A stretch of 64,000 bases of DNA, from the NCBI GenBank assembly GCA_024500155.1, contig CM044874.1, positions 5,347,001 to 5,411,000 of the forward strand, in the 5' to 3' direction. Shown here piece after piece: positions 23,784 through 35,849 of the stretch. The stretch is from Chenopodium formosanum (Eukaryota; Streptophyta; Magnoliopsida; Caryophyllales; Amaranthaceae). The position numbers and the translations under genes are program-made. The notes below the pieces were generated by a model. The model saw only the letters and a list, made by a program, of their open reading frames with translations. It was not told the origin of the DNA and did no database searches. Position 1 is the first letter of the stretch. Each line of letters begins with the position of its first letter.

Positions 23784-23892
23784 AGCGCCAAACGCCAGCT
23801 GTAGCGCCTGGCGCTACGCTTGGCGCTTGGCGCTAGCATTGGCGCCTGGCGCTAATGTTGGCGTCTGGCGCCAATAGCCAGCGTTGGCGCTA
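23784..23892. repeat. GGCGCC/AGCGCC palindrome cluster in LTR A
   Basis: About ten copies of motifs such as TTGGCGCCTGGCGCTA in 105 bp, about 60-170 bp upstream of the TATA-like box. ATTGGCGC matches the plant E2F consensus WTTSSCSS on both strands. Homologous clusters are in LTRs B, C and D. Confidence 0.7.
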
Positions 23893-25171
23893 ATCAGATT
23901 TTATGTGCACCAGAACTCTGTTTTGATATTTTATCTTTTTGGCTGATTTTCTCCATAAATAACGTCGTAAAACTCCGTTTTCATTCACCAATTCTCATCA
24001 ACAATCATCAATAACCAATTTTCATTCATCTACAATCTACCATTTCTCTCTCTCTTTTTTCTAAACTAGCTTCTCACAAATATCAAAATTCCGCATTCAT
24101 TAGATCTAGAAACACCTAGCCATATTCGAAGTTGCCTTCGCCCTAGACGTGAAAGGTTTAATTTCTGAGGGTTTGGTCCCAAATCTCTCTTTCAATTATT
24201 TAATTAATTGTTTTGTTTATTATTTTCCTTGAAGTTACTAATGCGTGTATTTTGTTATTAGAAAGAGGTACGAGGCATCCAAGTAAGTGCTTTAATTGTT
24301 TGCATTGATGTTATGATGTAGAAATCATGTTTAGGTTGTTATTATGATATTCCTAGTATCATGTCTAGGGTAACTTTAATATCAAGTATGATTAAAAGTA
24401 TGATGCCTTCTATGTTCTTCCTAATATTTATGATTGTTAGTATCATGTTAGGGTTAAAGCTTTGATTTTTATTGTTTGGTGACATGTTAGGATTAGTTAT
24501 TAATCTTGTTAGTATCATGTCTAGGATCTTGCTATTATTATGCTTTAACATGATTAATGATTATTAATTATGATTATGATTATTTTTATGATTCATGATT
24601 ATTATTATGATTGTTAATTTAATTATTATTTTTATTATTATGTTGCTTAATATTTATTATTTATTGCTTGATCATGCATTTTATGCATGTTTAAAGGGAA
24701 TTTGTACTTGTAATCACGCTTAATAAGATAATTAATAATCTTGTTTAGGGTAATTTGATTATAATTCAAGTGATCGCCAATAATAGTTTTATTTGTACAT
24801 TAAAACTCAACCAACATAGATTAATAGGTTTAGGGTTAATCCTATTGATTGCATGTTAATCAGAAAGCGCACATGAATACGATCAGAATAAAGTAGATCA
24901 GAGGCCTATTATTAGGGCAGGTTCAATCTCTTTTAGGTTGGATTTGTACCTTCATCCCCGAACCCTATTTGGTTCAAGACCTTATGGAGTTGACGATCTC
25001 CTGGATCGTTAAAGGGTGTAACCTTCACCTCGTGAACGGTTTACAAGTTCCTAAAAAACTTTTTGACGACTCTTTTGCTCTATCTTCTTTCCCTTTGAAC
25101 GCCACCGTATTTTAGTGTATGATAACAGTGAGGTTCAAGCTAGGGGATTAATGCTTGAAATATTCCCTATA

Positions 25172-26894
25172 GTTTTTTGGCGACTCTACTGGGGAGGATT
25201 TCTATTTTAATTCCTGAATTTGTTTCGGCAATGATTTTGAATGAGTGGATGAGACTCGAAACGTTCTAAGTATTTCATGTGCGTAATTTTGATTAACATT
25301 ATTATCATATGCATAAAAAGATCTCATTGGAAAGACCATCCGTAATGAGTTAAAACATAGGATTTTACATGTAGGAAATTTGAGAAATATCTTTCACAAC
25401 TAGGACCGAAATAACACTGCGCGAAACTGGAAAATTTTATCGAGCATAGAAAGCTGCGGCTGAGGCATGTAGGAATTAGCGTCAACGAACAGAAGCTGGC
25501 GCCAGACATTTAGCCGTAGCGCTAGACGACAGCCATGTCGCCAGGCGCTACAGCTAAATCCTGGTGCCAACCTCTGTTTGTCGGCGCCAAATTCTTCAAA
25601 TACCGAGCCAGGAATATGCGCTCTAATTTCAACCAGTTTTTTCGTATTGTTTGCTCGATCCTACTTCCTGATTGAGTTTTTCTCACTTTTCTGAAACCCA
25701 TATGTGTTCTACATATGGACATAACCCTCTGGGAATTCATGCTCCATCTACCTGATTGAACGCTCTGAGCAACAAAGGGTACATCCGAGAATGTTGAATT
25801 CACCAAACCATGGAAGCGAGTTTTTCTAAAACTCGCGGTTTCCCATCCACTCTTGCTAACCCTTCACGCTTAGGCTTTCGCGCGGTGCATCCGGACAATT
25901 AACCATGGACCCTCTATTGACTAAACCATATCCCGAACTTTAGAGAGCTAGAGCCATGGTTAGGTTGCAAACTCATTGCATCAAATTGTGCCTACTTGAC
26001 TAATTGTGCATTATTTGTTGTGCATATACTATGATTTCTTAACCGTTTGTTTGACTTGTGTTGAGATTTAATAAATTAATGACTTAAAGAACTTTGCCTA
26101 ATTAATTAATTGATTAATTAATTTGAGTAAATAAAGTCTAATATTTTAATCAGAATTGACCTAGTACGACTTTAGGCATGCCCCTGTTGATTAATAACAC
26201 CAAAAACAGTCTCAGATTGAAACTCCAGCATTGGCGCCAAAAGATGAGCTGTAGCGCCTCTTTGTGGGGTGTGGCGCTTGGCGACAGCTCTGTCGTCTGG
26301 CGCTACACTACACAGTGCGACGCCAGTCCTGTCGTTTTGCCGACAGTTCGGATTATTGGCCGAGTCATCACCTAGTGTCTAATTAACCAGTTTGTTAATT
26401 AATTCGGTTAATTTTCGCTGTCAATAGTACTTGGTTGAGTCATTATTCGAGTTTAGGCACTAAGTCCCATGGTCTTACACAAGAGTCCAAACATGTCACT
26501 TACACTCAACGCACACACCAATACACATACTTTGACCATGTCTAAGAGAGTCTTGTATGCGCGTTTTTTCTGTCATTTTTTTAGGGGGGTAAGTCGGATA
26601 TTAATCCTCCATTTTTTCTAAAAAAAAAATATATTATACTTAGCTCTTAACAATATACACATTATTTTTGCTTATTTTTTGCCAAAAGTATGCACCCATT
26701 TTTTTTTTTTTTAATTTTTTCCTCTTTAAAAAACCGTAAAGTCAAGTCGATTCGAGTCAAGTAATTAAAACGCAAAATGGTTTAAATTACATCGCGTGGT
26801 CAAGAAAGGAAGGACGGTTAATCAAAGACAACCTTTTCGTACAAGTCCAACTTTTTACAAACCCATAGCTCGTAAGAGGAAAGCTAGGACAATA
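25172..26894 (+). other. Tat element A leader with primer binding site
   Basis: A PBS-like TGGCGACTCTACTGGGGA is at 25178-25195, straight after the LTR. The untranslated leader contains two more GGCGCC clusters (25445-25590 and 26226-26345) and GTAAGTCGGATATTAATCCT near 26590. It is alignable with the leaders of elements B and C. Confidence 0.8.
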
Positions 26895-27035
26895 ATGGCA
26901 ACACAAGAAGAAGTCAATGAGCTTAGGAACCAACTGGTTACCGTGACTGAGGCACTGAAGCTCCTCACACTTAAGATCGATGATCCCGCGAAACAACAAC
27001 AGATGGACCTCATGCAAGGGAGTCTAAGCAAGCTG
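26895..27035 (+). pseudogene. Tat gag N-terminus, interrupted
   Basis: Forty-seven codons from the ATG at 26895 (MATQEEVNELRNQL...) match the gag start at 40061 and 48495. Homology stops at 27035, after SLSKL, where copia element 1 begins. Confidence 0.85.
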
Positions 27036-27044
27036 AAGGAGTTA

Positions 27045-27780
27045 TGTCTTCGTCGTGTGCAATTACTAGATTTATAATTGGATTAAATTATGGAGATAAT
27101 TAAGTCCGGACATTTGGGTCGTTGTTTTGCCATAGCTAGAGGTACTTACGATCTTTGGACTAGTAAAATAGGCCAAAGCCCAATTGGACGGATCCTATAA
27201 GGTCACACAAAGGGGCTAGATCGAGCATTAGAGGACGAGGCCCATCTTGGGCCTCATCACTCTAGGTGGCCGGCCATGTAGGGGAATTAAGAGGCTTTTG
27301 GGCTTTGTGCACTAGTCTAATTATAATGAGATTATAAATAGACTAGGTGCCTAGGTTTGCAAGTAAGTAGTTTACTGATCTTTTGATCAAACCCGAATTA
27401 GTAAACACGAAACCCAACCCCTCTCATATTCCTCTCTCTCATGGCTCTCTCCTCCTCCCCGATGCACGGTGGTGTCTCATGGTGGTGGTGGTTCGTGCGG
27501 TGGTTGGTTGTCCGAAAAGGTGGTGATCGCGGTTTTCCTCAATCACTCGACCAATATAGTATTGGTGGACGGCTCGTTCGAATCTCGTGGACTAAGTAGA
27601 GGAGCAACACTTGGGGCTCTATTCTCTCCCTAATTTGCCTGTCGAATAGCTTCGTGGAATTCACGCTTCAAAGGTATGATTTAATGTCTTGTGTGTTATG
27701 CATGTGATTCTTGGGATTAGGTACTTTATTGAATATGATTCATGTTATTTTCACTGCGTAGTACCTATAAACTCTTATAG
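27045..27780 (+). mobile_element. Probable 5' LTR of copia element 1
   Basis: It begins near TGTCTTCGTCGTGTGC and ends just before the initiator-Met-type PBS. TATAAATA at 27333-27340 is a good promoter candidate. Without a 3' partner the borders cannot be fixed. Confidence 0.55.
27333..27340 (+). promoter_or_regulatory. TATA box of copia element 1
   Basis: GATTATAAATAGACTAGG in the 5' LTR, with CT-rich leader sequence about 90 bases downstream. Confidence 0.45.
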
Positions 27781-27795
27781 TGGTATCAGTTAGCC

Positions 27796-30170
27796 TCTTG
27801 CATGAACGCGCTAGATCATAATAATACGATTATTTGATGTCCACGTTAATTTTATAATCAATTAAGAGGGAAAAATTAATTTAATTATAGTTCGATTATT
27901 ATATTTAATGTGATTAAACTTTTGGAATCGATTAAATGTGATTTAATTATGCTCAAAATAGCCATGAAGAGACCGAATTTTAGCCCTAACATGTTCGAAA
28001 TTTTCGAACCTCCTCACCCTAAATTTCGAATTTTTCGAAAATCCTAGCCCTAAAATATGATTTTTGTGCTTGATTTTGATTTAATTCGATTTATTTTATG
28101 ATTCATAATTTTAATCGGATTGATTTATGCATAAAAGTGTTTTTTGTATGATCATCAATTTAATTTTAAAAGTTAGAATTAAATTGGGATTAATTTTATG
28201 AAGAACCCTAATTTTAAAGTTGAATATGATTTAATTTTAATCTTATGGACTGATTTAATTTAATTAGGATAAATGTTATTTTAATTAAATTAAAAACACA
28301 AAAAAAAAATTTATTTTGGTCGGCAACCGCGGCTGGGTGGCGCAGCCACGGCGGCTGCCGACCAGGTGGTCAGTCCAGAGGGAGGGAGGGGAGCGTGGCG
28401 GTCCTAGGTGGCTGTGGGCAGCAGCGTGCAACCGTTGCACGACTGCTGCCGCGGCTGCCAGCGCCGGGGTGCTGCTGCCTTGCGCGGCAGTGGCGGCAGC
28501 CAGCCACCGTGGCTAGCCTTGGCTGGCCACGCACGGTGGCCTGCAGCCCCGACAGTAGTAGCTGCCACGCTGCTGCCCTTTGCGGCAGTGGCTGCTGTCA
28601 CGACAGCCAGCCACCGTGGCTAGCTTCGGCTAGCCAACCACGGTGGCCGGCGTTGGTGGTTGCGGAAATTTCAAAAAAAAAAAAATTCTATTTTGAAAAA
28701 TTTATTTCAGGATAATTATGAATTATTTTGGGATAAAATCAGTTTATTTTGGATAAGTTAAAATATTTTGAAAATATGATCTTTTATTTTTAAAAGATAA
28801 AATTGGTTTTATTTGGATAAGATCTTTTATTTTAGGATAAAATCAAATATTCAAAAGTTGTTATATTTGATATTATCCATATTTAAGTTGTTAAATTGGT
28901 AATTATCCTAAATTAAAGTGGTTAGTTATGGATAAGATTGACTAGGATATTCTGAGTATATTCCAAAAGGATAATAATTGATTTAAACAATGTGATTATC
29001 CCATAATTAGATTAGGATGTAATTGATTTTAAAATTATTTGATTGGCTAATAATTAGGATAGAATCCCCTAAATTAGTTAGGATAATCATGGAAGATTAA
29101 ATATGATTTATCTTTCTAGATTAAAATATGATTTGATTCTATCTCATGACTAAATTAAATATATGATATTTTATGAACCGTCATGAATAATATATGATAT
29201 TATCTAATTATGATTAATATATAAGATATTTTAGGAAATGCGTTGACTTTATTATGAACATTCGATGTTGTAGTTTAGACAAGCATGTTGAGTGATTTAT
29301 TATATGGCACTTTTATAATATATGATATTATGTTGCTATATATAGACTAGTATGGCCCATAGATTCTTAAATACGATCTGCGCATCGTGATGTATTTTTG
29401 TAATCTAAATACGGTCTGCGTAGCGTTAAGTATTTTATAACTTTTATTTAATGTAAATAGAATAGTTATTTAAATGGTATTAGCCCAAAAATAAGCCCAT
29501 GAAGTGAAGGCCCAAAGGAGCAAGGTGGATGAAGATCCATGATGATTCAAGTGCGAGCATTTTTCATTTCTAGTTTTCTTAGGACTAAGGGGCCATACTA
29601 CGTCATGTTTATTTTATTGCATTAGTTGATTATGCATGTTTAGGTTTATTTATGTTGATTGATGATGCACTAGAGTTCACTAAATAATCACAACATAATA
29701 AATCTAGATCCCAGTAATATTGAGGCAACTTTTCCAATTAAAAACCCGACGAAACCTTCGATCGTTTATGATAGGTCGGCCCTCAGCAGAGCATCATAAT
29801 ATATCTTGGGGAAGTGGGGGTAGGACCCATTCTACAATTTTAATTGGTTATACTCAACAAGGTTACCTAAAGCGTTTAGAACCTTGAAGCTAAGGGTAAT
29901 AATTAAACATGTGATGGTTAATTATTCAACCAAGAGTTACAAGAGTTGTAATCAGTAAAGAGTTTACTCACCTTTGAAAATGTAATGGTTGATGGCAGGG
30001 CCTCACTCTGGTCAATTATTGCACAAATAAAGGATCTTGGAATCACTTAAAATTCAATAGGGATCATTTAATCATTGAGTAAAGTGTTTTAAAGTTACCA
30101 AATGAATGCGTTTTATGGTACTTTAATTTTATTAAACATAATAATTAAACTTTGCCTTATTTTGACTTAG
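27796..30170 (+). other. Copia element 1 long leader
   Basis: Untranslated, AT-rich apart from the GC block at 28318-28665. Around 29365-29430 there are two repeats of AATACG.TCTGCG.A. The leader is unusually long for copia (about 2.4 kb). Confidence 0.55.
28318..28665. repeat. GC-rich low-complexity block in the copia 1 leader
   Basis: An abrupt GC-rich island with imperfect direct repeats of GCCAGCCACCGTGGCTAGC (about 28497 and 28608) and internal palindromes such as CCACCGTGG. All three frames show Ala/Pro/Ser/Gly-rich open stretches, but there is no family match, so I treat it as a repeat. Confidence 0.6.
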
Positions 30171-31046
30171 ATGGGTAGCCGTAATAACAATGACAGCAAC
30201 GTTTACAATTTGCGACCATTCCTTGAGAAGGATAGGTTAACAGGGGAAAACTTTTCCAACTGGGAAAGAATGCTAAGGCTTGTTATGAAATCTGAAGGTA
30301 AGGAGGATGTCATTGATACCCCATTGCCAGGACCTCTGCCAGAAAATCCAACTGCGGCAGAGATTAAGAAGCACAAGGAAGCTCATGATAGAGCTATGCC
30401 TATCACTTGCTTAATGATTGCAACCATGGAACCTAGTCTTCAAAAGCGTTTTGAGGACCAGGATGCCTATTCAATCATGGAAGAACTCAAAGCATTGTTT
30501 AAGAAACAAGCTAGAGTTGAAAGGTATGAGCTTCATCGTGAGATTCTGGATTGTAGAATGGAGAAGGGTGCCACAGTTCATGATCATGTTTTCAAAATGA
30601 TCGACCTAATTCAAAGTATGGAGAAACTGGGGTACCCATATAGTGATGATTTGACAACAGACATCATTCTCCACTCACTTCCAGAAAGTTTCAACCAGTT
30701 TATCATGAACTTTAACATGACTGCCAATGCAAAGACTATGAATCAATTGCATGCAATGCTGGTTAGTGCTGAGAAAAAAATCCCTAAGGAACCTAAGAAG
30801 GAAGTTCTTATGATTCAAAAGGGAAAGGGGTTCAAGAAGAAGGGGCAAAAGGCTAGTGCCAAGAGCAAGGGCAAGCAAGTTGCCAAGGCTCCTGAAAAGC
30901 CTAAGGCGAATCCAAAACCCAAGGCTGCAAGTGAGAGTGAATGCTTTTACTGCAAGAAGAAGGGGCATTGGAAACGTAATTGCCAGAAATACCTTGATTT
31001 CCTCAAGAAGAAGAATGGAGCATCAACCTCAGGTATAATGCTATAA
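30171..31046 (+). CDS. Copia Gag polyprotein with zinc knuckle (element 1)
   Basis: An intact 291-residue ORF from ATG. Residues about 10-215 form a UBN2-type copia Gag domain (ENFSNWERMLRLVMKSEGKE; YELHREILDCRMEKGATVHDH). A Lys-rich stretch and one CCHC zinc knuckle follow (CFYCKKKGHWKRNC, about residues 258-271). It would form virus-like particles and package element RNA in the cytoplasm. It stops at TAA just after TSGIML, before protease. The junction ACCTCAG/GTATAATG resembles a splice donor, with GCGCAG downstream at about 31111, so a spliced gag message is conceivable. Pol behind it is wrecked. Confidence 0.85.
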   Translation: MGSRNNNDSNVYNLRPFLEKDRLTGENFSNWERMLRLVMKSEGKEDVIDTPLPGPLPENPTAAEIKKHKEAHDRAMPITCLMIATMEPSLQKRFEDQDAYSIMEELKALFKKQARVERYELHREILDCRMEKGATVHDHVFKMIDLIQSMEKLGYPYSDDLTTDIILHSLPESFNQFIMNFNMTANAKTMNQLHAMLVSAEKKIPKEPKKEVLMIQKGKGFKKKGQKASAKSKGKQVAKAPEKPKANPKPKAASESECFYCKKKGHWKRNCQKYLDFLKKKNGASTSGIML

Positions 31047-33345
31047 ACATTTTAACTTTCACTAAGGTATGTGATACCAAATTGCAGTGCTTAACATTGT
31101 GATGTTGCGCAGGAACTGCAAACAAGTGAAGCTAGCAAGGAAATGGAGCTAGAAGGTGCACTAGAAGTGTTTTTTGAGTGGCCAGAAATAACTTCATAGT
31201 TTTAATTTCTGATTAGTTTATCATGACATTTAGAACAATTTCCAGTTTTTGATGAGACAATATTTCGGTTTTCTTGTTTTGAATACTGATTTGGTTTACT
31301 TGGCTTGGACAAATGTTGATCCATGACCAAGGTAATAAATTGTTTTCATTTTGCTAGACATGAGTTAATTTTGTTTTATGACATTGATATAAGTAGATCA
31401 CAAAAGTAAAATTAGATGATTCAAAGTAAACTTACTTATAAATAAAGTAAGGTTAGGTCACATAAACCATTTGCACATCCAAAGTTATGGATAGACTCTT
31501 ACTCTTATATGATTATGAATCACTTAAGAATTAGAAGTCATGCTTGATAAGGTAAAATGACTAAGTTACCTTTTAGTTGAAAGGGTAAAAGAGCTAAAAT
31601 GACCTTTTGGAACACAAACATATGATGTGAGTGTACCATAAATTCAAAATTAGCAAGAGATTTAACTATTTCATTGCTCTTATTAACGATTTAAGTAAAT
31701 ATGTCGATAGTTACTTAATGAAATAAAAGCTGGAATCATTGAAATGTTCAAAATTCCAAAATGAAATGTAAAATCAATTTGAGATAAACAATTTAGCACT
31801 ACAATATGATTGTTGTGATAAATATTAATCTCAAAACAAATGATCATCTAAAGGGATTGTTGAATTAGTTCACAATCCAGGAACATTACAATTAAAATGT
31901 ATGTGTAAAGCAGGAATCAAACTTTTCTTGCCATGGTTCGATCCAAGATTTAATGATTTACAAATATCATTTTGAGGATATGCATTAGAACAACAATTGC
32001 GAATATACTAAATAGAAACTTAACCAAAGCAGTAGAAAAAGATGTCATAAATGTTATGGATTGGAAATGTTCCAAAAGTTATCTTTTCTAAACAGGATTA
32101 AGGGTTATGAAATCAATGTAAAATGTTTACTAAGATGACATAATACACCCTAAATCAGAAAAATAGTTCTTCATGGGTTCTCACATGGAAACTAAAAGGT
32201 ATTATTCCTACAATCGCGTAGAAACAAAATGTTTGTTGCTCGCGATAGTGTCTTTATAGAAAGAAATGTCTTCCTACAAAGCCAAGTGGGAGTAAAGTTA
32301 GATCTCGATGAGATTCGAGACGAGCAACAAAAGGATGTGGATAACACTACATCAGAGATGAAGGCGCATGAAATCAGCTAATTTGATAAAACATGTGTCG
32401 AAGCAAGCTAATTCAAGTAGCGAGACTTTTATCGTCCTACTAGAATGAAAGTCTTCAAAGAGTTGAAGAGAATAATTCTATTGTCGCTCATACCTATCGT
32501 AGGTTACTTAGGATCGAAACAAACAGTTTGTTGGAATTCTATTAAAAGGTGGATTCTAAAATTTTCCTATTGAAATGGTTGGAATCCATACCTACAAGCA
32601 AGCTTTGGACAAGTGCCAACTCAGGAAGTGACTTAAAGCCAAGAAATCCAGAATGGAATCCATGTCTGTAAAGATGTGCTAGTCCATGATAGTCTTACAA
32701 ATAGGGTCAAACCTATTAGTCATGTAAGCCTATTCGGATTATTTCTAGTTATGGAAATCAAAATCACCTTCATGAAATGTTCTTGATGGATGGCAATGTA
32801 TATGATACAACCTTAGAGTTTTGAAATCCAGAAATTCTAGAGAGTTTTGCAAACTTCAGAAATTCGTTTATGGATTGAAGTAAGCATCAGGGAGTTGGAA
32901 CATTCATTAGGAAATCAAACAGTTTGATTACCTTGGAAGAATGAAAAGGAATCTTGTAGAAACAAGAAGTTTAGTGGGAGCAATTGGTCTTCTTAGTCTA
33001 GTGTGTGTTGACATACAGTTCATATGAAATGATATATCAATGCTTGAATGAATCAAGCAATGGTTATAAAGATTGTTTCTATATGGGAGACTTAGGAGAT
33101 GTTGAGTACATATTGGGAATCAAAATCCACAAAGTGAATCTTGAAGGATGACTGGACCTAATCAAGAGACTTATGTTGATAAGGTTCTTGACAAATTCAA
33201 GATGCAAGACTCTAAGAGAGGATCTCTTCCCATGCCTCATGGTTTTACACTCAGTAAAACTCATTGCCTTATAAGCTAGTAGAGTTGAGTTGAAAAGGTA
33301 GTGTACCTTATGCTTTTGCAAAAGGGTCCATTACATGTGCCATGA
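31047..33345 (+). pseudogene. Copia 1 pol remnant
   Basis: No long ORF. Fragments recognisable in broken frames include the IN-RT linker (METKRYYFYNRVETK... near 32185, KEMSSYKAKWE near 32265) and the end of RT (MPHGFTLSKT near 33235, then YMCH). Stops and frameshifts are frequent. Much of the interval 31200-32150 has no recognisable similarity. Confidence 0.6.
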
Positions 33346-33357
33346 AATTATGGCCAA

Positions 33358-33640
33358 TTTTAATTAAATATAGCTATTATTTTAAATTTATATTATTCTT
33401 TTTTGGACTTTATTTTTAATTCCAAACACCCGACATTTTATTCAATTTTTTTTTCCTTTTTTATTTTTCTTTTGGGGGAGAGAGTCGGATACCCTCCATC
33501 AATAATAAAAATGACGGAATTTTTGCGCAAAATTGTTGTCACATTTGTTCTTGCACACACTAACACACACATACAGTAAATAAATTTATGATGGCATAAA
33601 TATAAAAAATGTGTCTATGAATAATGAGTAATGATGTAGG
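33358..33640 (+). repeat. Inverted arm 1
   Basis: The reverse complement of about 35850-36110 (arm 2). Shared landmarks: CTCCATCAATAATAAAAATGAC, GCGCAAAATTGTTGTCACAT and ATGTGTCTATGAATAATGAG. In this orientation the GGGGGAGAGAGTCGGATACC segment resembles the Tat leader (GGGGTAAGTCGGATATTTAT). Confidence 0.75.
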
Positions 33641-35314
33641 GGAGGGCCTAATATGATTTATCATTCCTAATGCAATTAGGAATGGTTTTAGTCCTCTAGA
33701 ATCTTCTAGAAGGTTCTTTTCATTCCTAATTCAATTAGCATAGATAAATTGACTTTTGTTGACTTTTCAGAGTTTTAATCAAAATCAAATAGCATTTTCG
33801 AGGAAATTATATTATTTTATCCTCCAGTACGGTAAACTTATCGGATTTTCGAAAATGCGTTAAATTTGAGCTTGGCGTCTGACCCCAGGCCTTGGCGCCT
33901 AGAACCAGGCCCGGCGCCTGACGCTAGCCACTGGCGCCTGGCGCTAGTGTTGGTGCCTGGCGCCAGCTAGCCAGGGTTGGCGCCAGCCCTATTTTCTGAG
34001 CGTCAGACTTTATTTTGTTTAATTTATCTTTTTTGGCTAATTTTCTCTATAATTATCGTATTAAAAACTCTGTTTTCATTCACCAATTCTCCTCATTCGC
34101 AAGTTTTCATCAACAATCATTAATTCTTTAGCATTCTCTAAATCATTCATCTCTCTTAAACATTCAATTCTTTCTTTGCTTTTCATACAAAATTCCACAT
34201 TCACAAGATCTAGATACACCTAACCATATTCGAAGTTGCCTTCACCCTAGACGTGAAAGGTTTTAATTTCTGAGGGTTTGGTCCCAAATCCCTCTTTCAA
34301 TTATTTAATTTGATTGTTTGATTTATTATTTTCCTTGAAGTTACTAACGTGTGTATTTTGTTATTAGAAAGAGGTACGAGGCATCAAAGTAAATACTTTA
34401 ATTGATTTATTGATATTATGATGTAGAAATCATGTTTATATTGTTATTATGATATTCCTAGTATCATGTCTAAGGTAATTTTAATATTAAATATGCTTAT
34501 TATGATTGTTACAGTGCTTCCTATGTTCTTCCTAATATCTATGATTGTTAGTATCATGTTAGGGTTAAAGATTTGATTTTTATTGCTTAGTGACATGCTA
34601 GGGTTTGTTATTAATCTTGTTAGTATCATGCCTAGGATCTTGCTATGTTTATTGTGCCTTAATATTAACATGAACATGATTATTGTAATTGTTATAATTT
34701 ATGATGATTATGAATATTATTATTTTTGATGTTTATGTTATTATTGTGATTATAATTATTATTCATGATATTGATTATTATTATGTTGCTTGATATTATA
34801 TTTATTGTCATTGCTTGATCACACCTTTATTGCATGTTTAAAGGGAATTTGTACTTGTAATCACGCTTAATAAGTTATTAATAATCTTGTTGGTGTTAAT
34901 GTGATTATAAATTCAAGTGATCGCCAATAATAGATTTATTTGTGCATTAAATTCAACCAACATAGATAAACAGGTTTAGGGTTAATCCTATTGATTGCAT
35001 GTTAATCAGAAAGCGCACATGAATACGAGCAGAATAAAGTAGAGGCCTATTATTAGGGCAGGTTCAATCTCTTTTAGGTTGGATTTGTACCTTCATCCCC
35101 AAACCCTTATTTGGTTCATGACCTTATGGAGTTGACGATCTCTTAGATCATTAAGGGGTGTAACCTTCATTCTATGAACGGTTTACAAGTTCCTAAAAAA
35201 CTTGTTGGCGACTCTTTTGCTCTATCTTCTTCCCTTTTGGACGCCACCGTACTTTAGTGTATGATCACAATGGGTTCAAGCTAGTGGGATTAAAGCTTGA
35301 AATTATTCCCTACA
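33641..35314 (+). mobile_element. Tat LTR D, 5'-truncated
   Basis: It matches LTRs A-C from GGAGGGCCTAATATGATTTA to the CCCTACA end, but lacks roughly the first 350 bases. It is followed by GGTAGCC, not by a PBS, so it is either a 3' LTR or a solo remnant. Confidence 0.8.
33871..33985. repeat. GGCGCC palindrome cluster in LTR D
   Basis: CTTGGCGCC, GGCGCCTGACGCTAG, TGGCGCCTGGCGCTAG and GGCGCCAGC motifs, at the same place in the LTR as in the sister copies. Confidence 0.7.
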
Positions 35315-35390
35315 GGTAGCCTTTCTTTATTCATTATTTTTGAATTGCTACTTCAATTTTACTTTGTTTCTGATTTAATTCTTTTTGCAG

Positions 35391-35810
35391 GGCCAGCCCA
35401 TTGCTTCTCACACCCGCACGAGTCCTGAGGGGCGGAGGGATCCGGCGAGGTCTACCTCGAGACGTCGTCGCACTTCGTCAGGGGGTAGAGGCGGTCGCTC
35501 TGAGGCTGCTCGCTTTGAGGCTGCTCGAGCTGACGTTGCAGAGGGCTCGGGATCTTCTTCTGAGGGCGCTCATGCTGCACCGGTAGGAGAGGCTACCTCG
35601 GATTTCAGAGGTGGTGGGATGTACGAGGTTGGCTCGTCATCGCAGCAGCCTCCGCGGCCTCAGCCTCATGTTGATCCTGGTTGGAGAGGTCCTATATTGA
35701 GTCTTCCTCCTACTACGGAGACTGGAGCTGGAGCTGGAGCTGGTGGAGAGGTGACTCCTCGTATGGCGCAATTTTATGACATGATGGGCCTACGCCCTCC
35801 GGCGCCGTAG
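35391..35810 (+). CDS. GC-rich terminal exon of an unidentified (perhaps element-borne) gene
   Basis: It is open for 139 codons to TAG at 35808, preceded by a strong acceptor (polypyrimidine, then CTTTTTGCAG at 35390). There is no ATG near its start, so it is an exon, not a whole gene. The product is Arg/Ser/Gly-rich (TSRRRRTSSGGRGGR), then acidic/Ala-rich, and ends MAQFYDMMGLRPPAP. GC content is far above the surroundings. It lies just downstream of LTR D, between the inverted arms. Such tails occur in PMD-family and other element-borne proteins, but I do not recognise this one. Confidence 0.4.
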   Translation, partial: GQPIASHTRTSPEGRRDPARSTSRRRRTSSGGRGGRSEAARFEAARADVAEGSGSSSEGAHAAPVGEATSDFRGGGMYEVGSSSQQPPRPQPHVDPGWRGPILSLPPTTETGAGAGAGGEVTPRMAQFYDMMGLRPPAP

Positions 35811-35849
35811 TTTGTTCCTGTGTACGTTTTATTTTGACTTTTTATAGAA

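Larger units (their letters stand above)
21533..25171 (+). mobile_element. Tat-lineage LTR A, split by a solo LTR
   Basis: It starts TGTAGACACCC and ends CCCTATA (CTACA in sister copies). Without the 1,675-bp insertion (21627-23301) it is about 1,964 bp. The sequence matches LTR B and LTR C along the whole length: AATATTGAGGAAGTTATGGC, AGGGCCTAATAT, the GGCGCC cluster, a TATA-like CCATAAATAA near 23954, AAAGAGGTACGAGGCATC and AAGTGATCGCCAATAATAG. It is inserted in the LINE (left flank GTAAT). Its 3' partner is not identifiable. Confidence 0.85.
27036..33345 (+). mobile_element. Copia element 1, 5' LTR to RT, 3' end missing
   Basis: An LTR-like 5' region is followed by a PBS TGGTATCAGTTAGCC at 27781, a 2.4-kb leader, an intact gag ORF and an eroded pol. 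Pol homology stops at about 33345, at the IPYASAIGSIMYAM-type motif near the end of RT. RNase H and the 3' LTR are absent. The left border is uncertain within about 10 bases (27036-27045). It lies inside the Tat gag. Confidence 0.75.

Noticed and set aside
24342..24551. Asn/Ile-rich minus ORF, repeated at 34447 and 37581
   Set aside because: It recurs at the same place in each Tat LTR and is simple AT-rich sequence (ATGATTATT type), not a gene.
28316..28715. Ala/Arg-rich ORFs on both strands
   Set aside because: They are open because the GC-rich island has few stops; no start context, domain or homology is seen.
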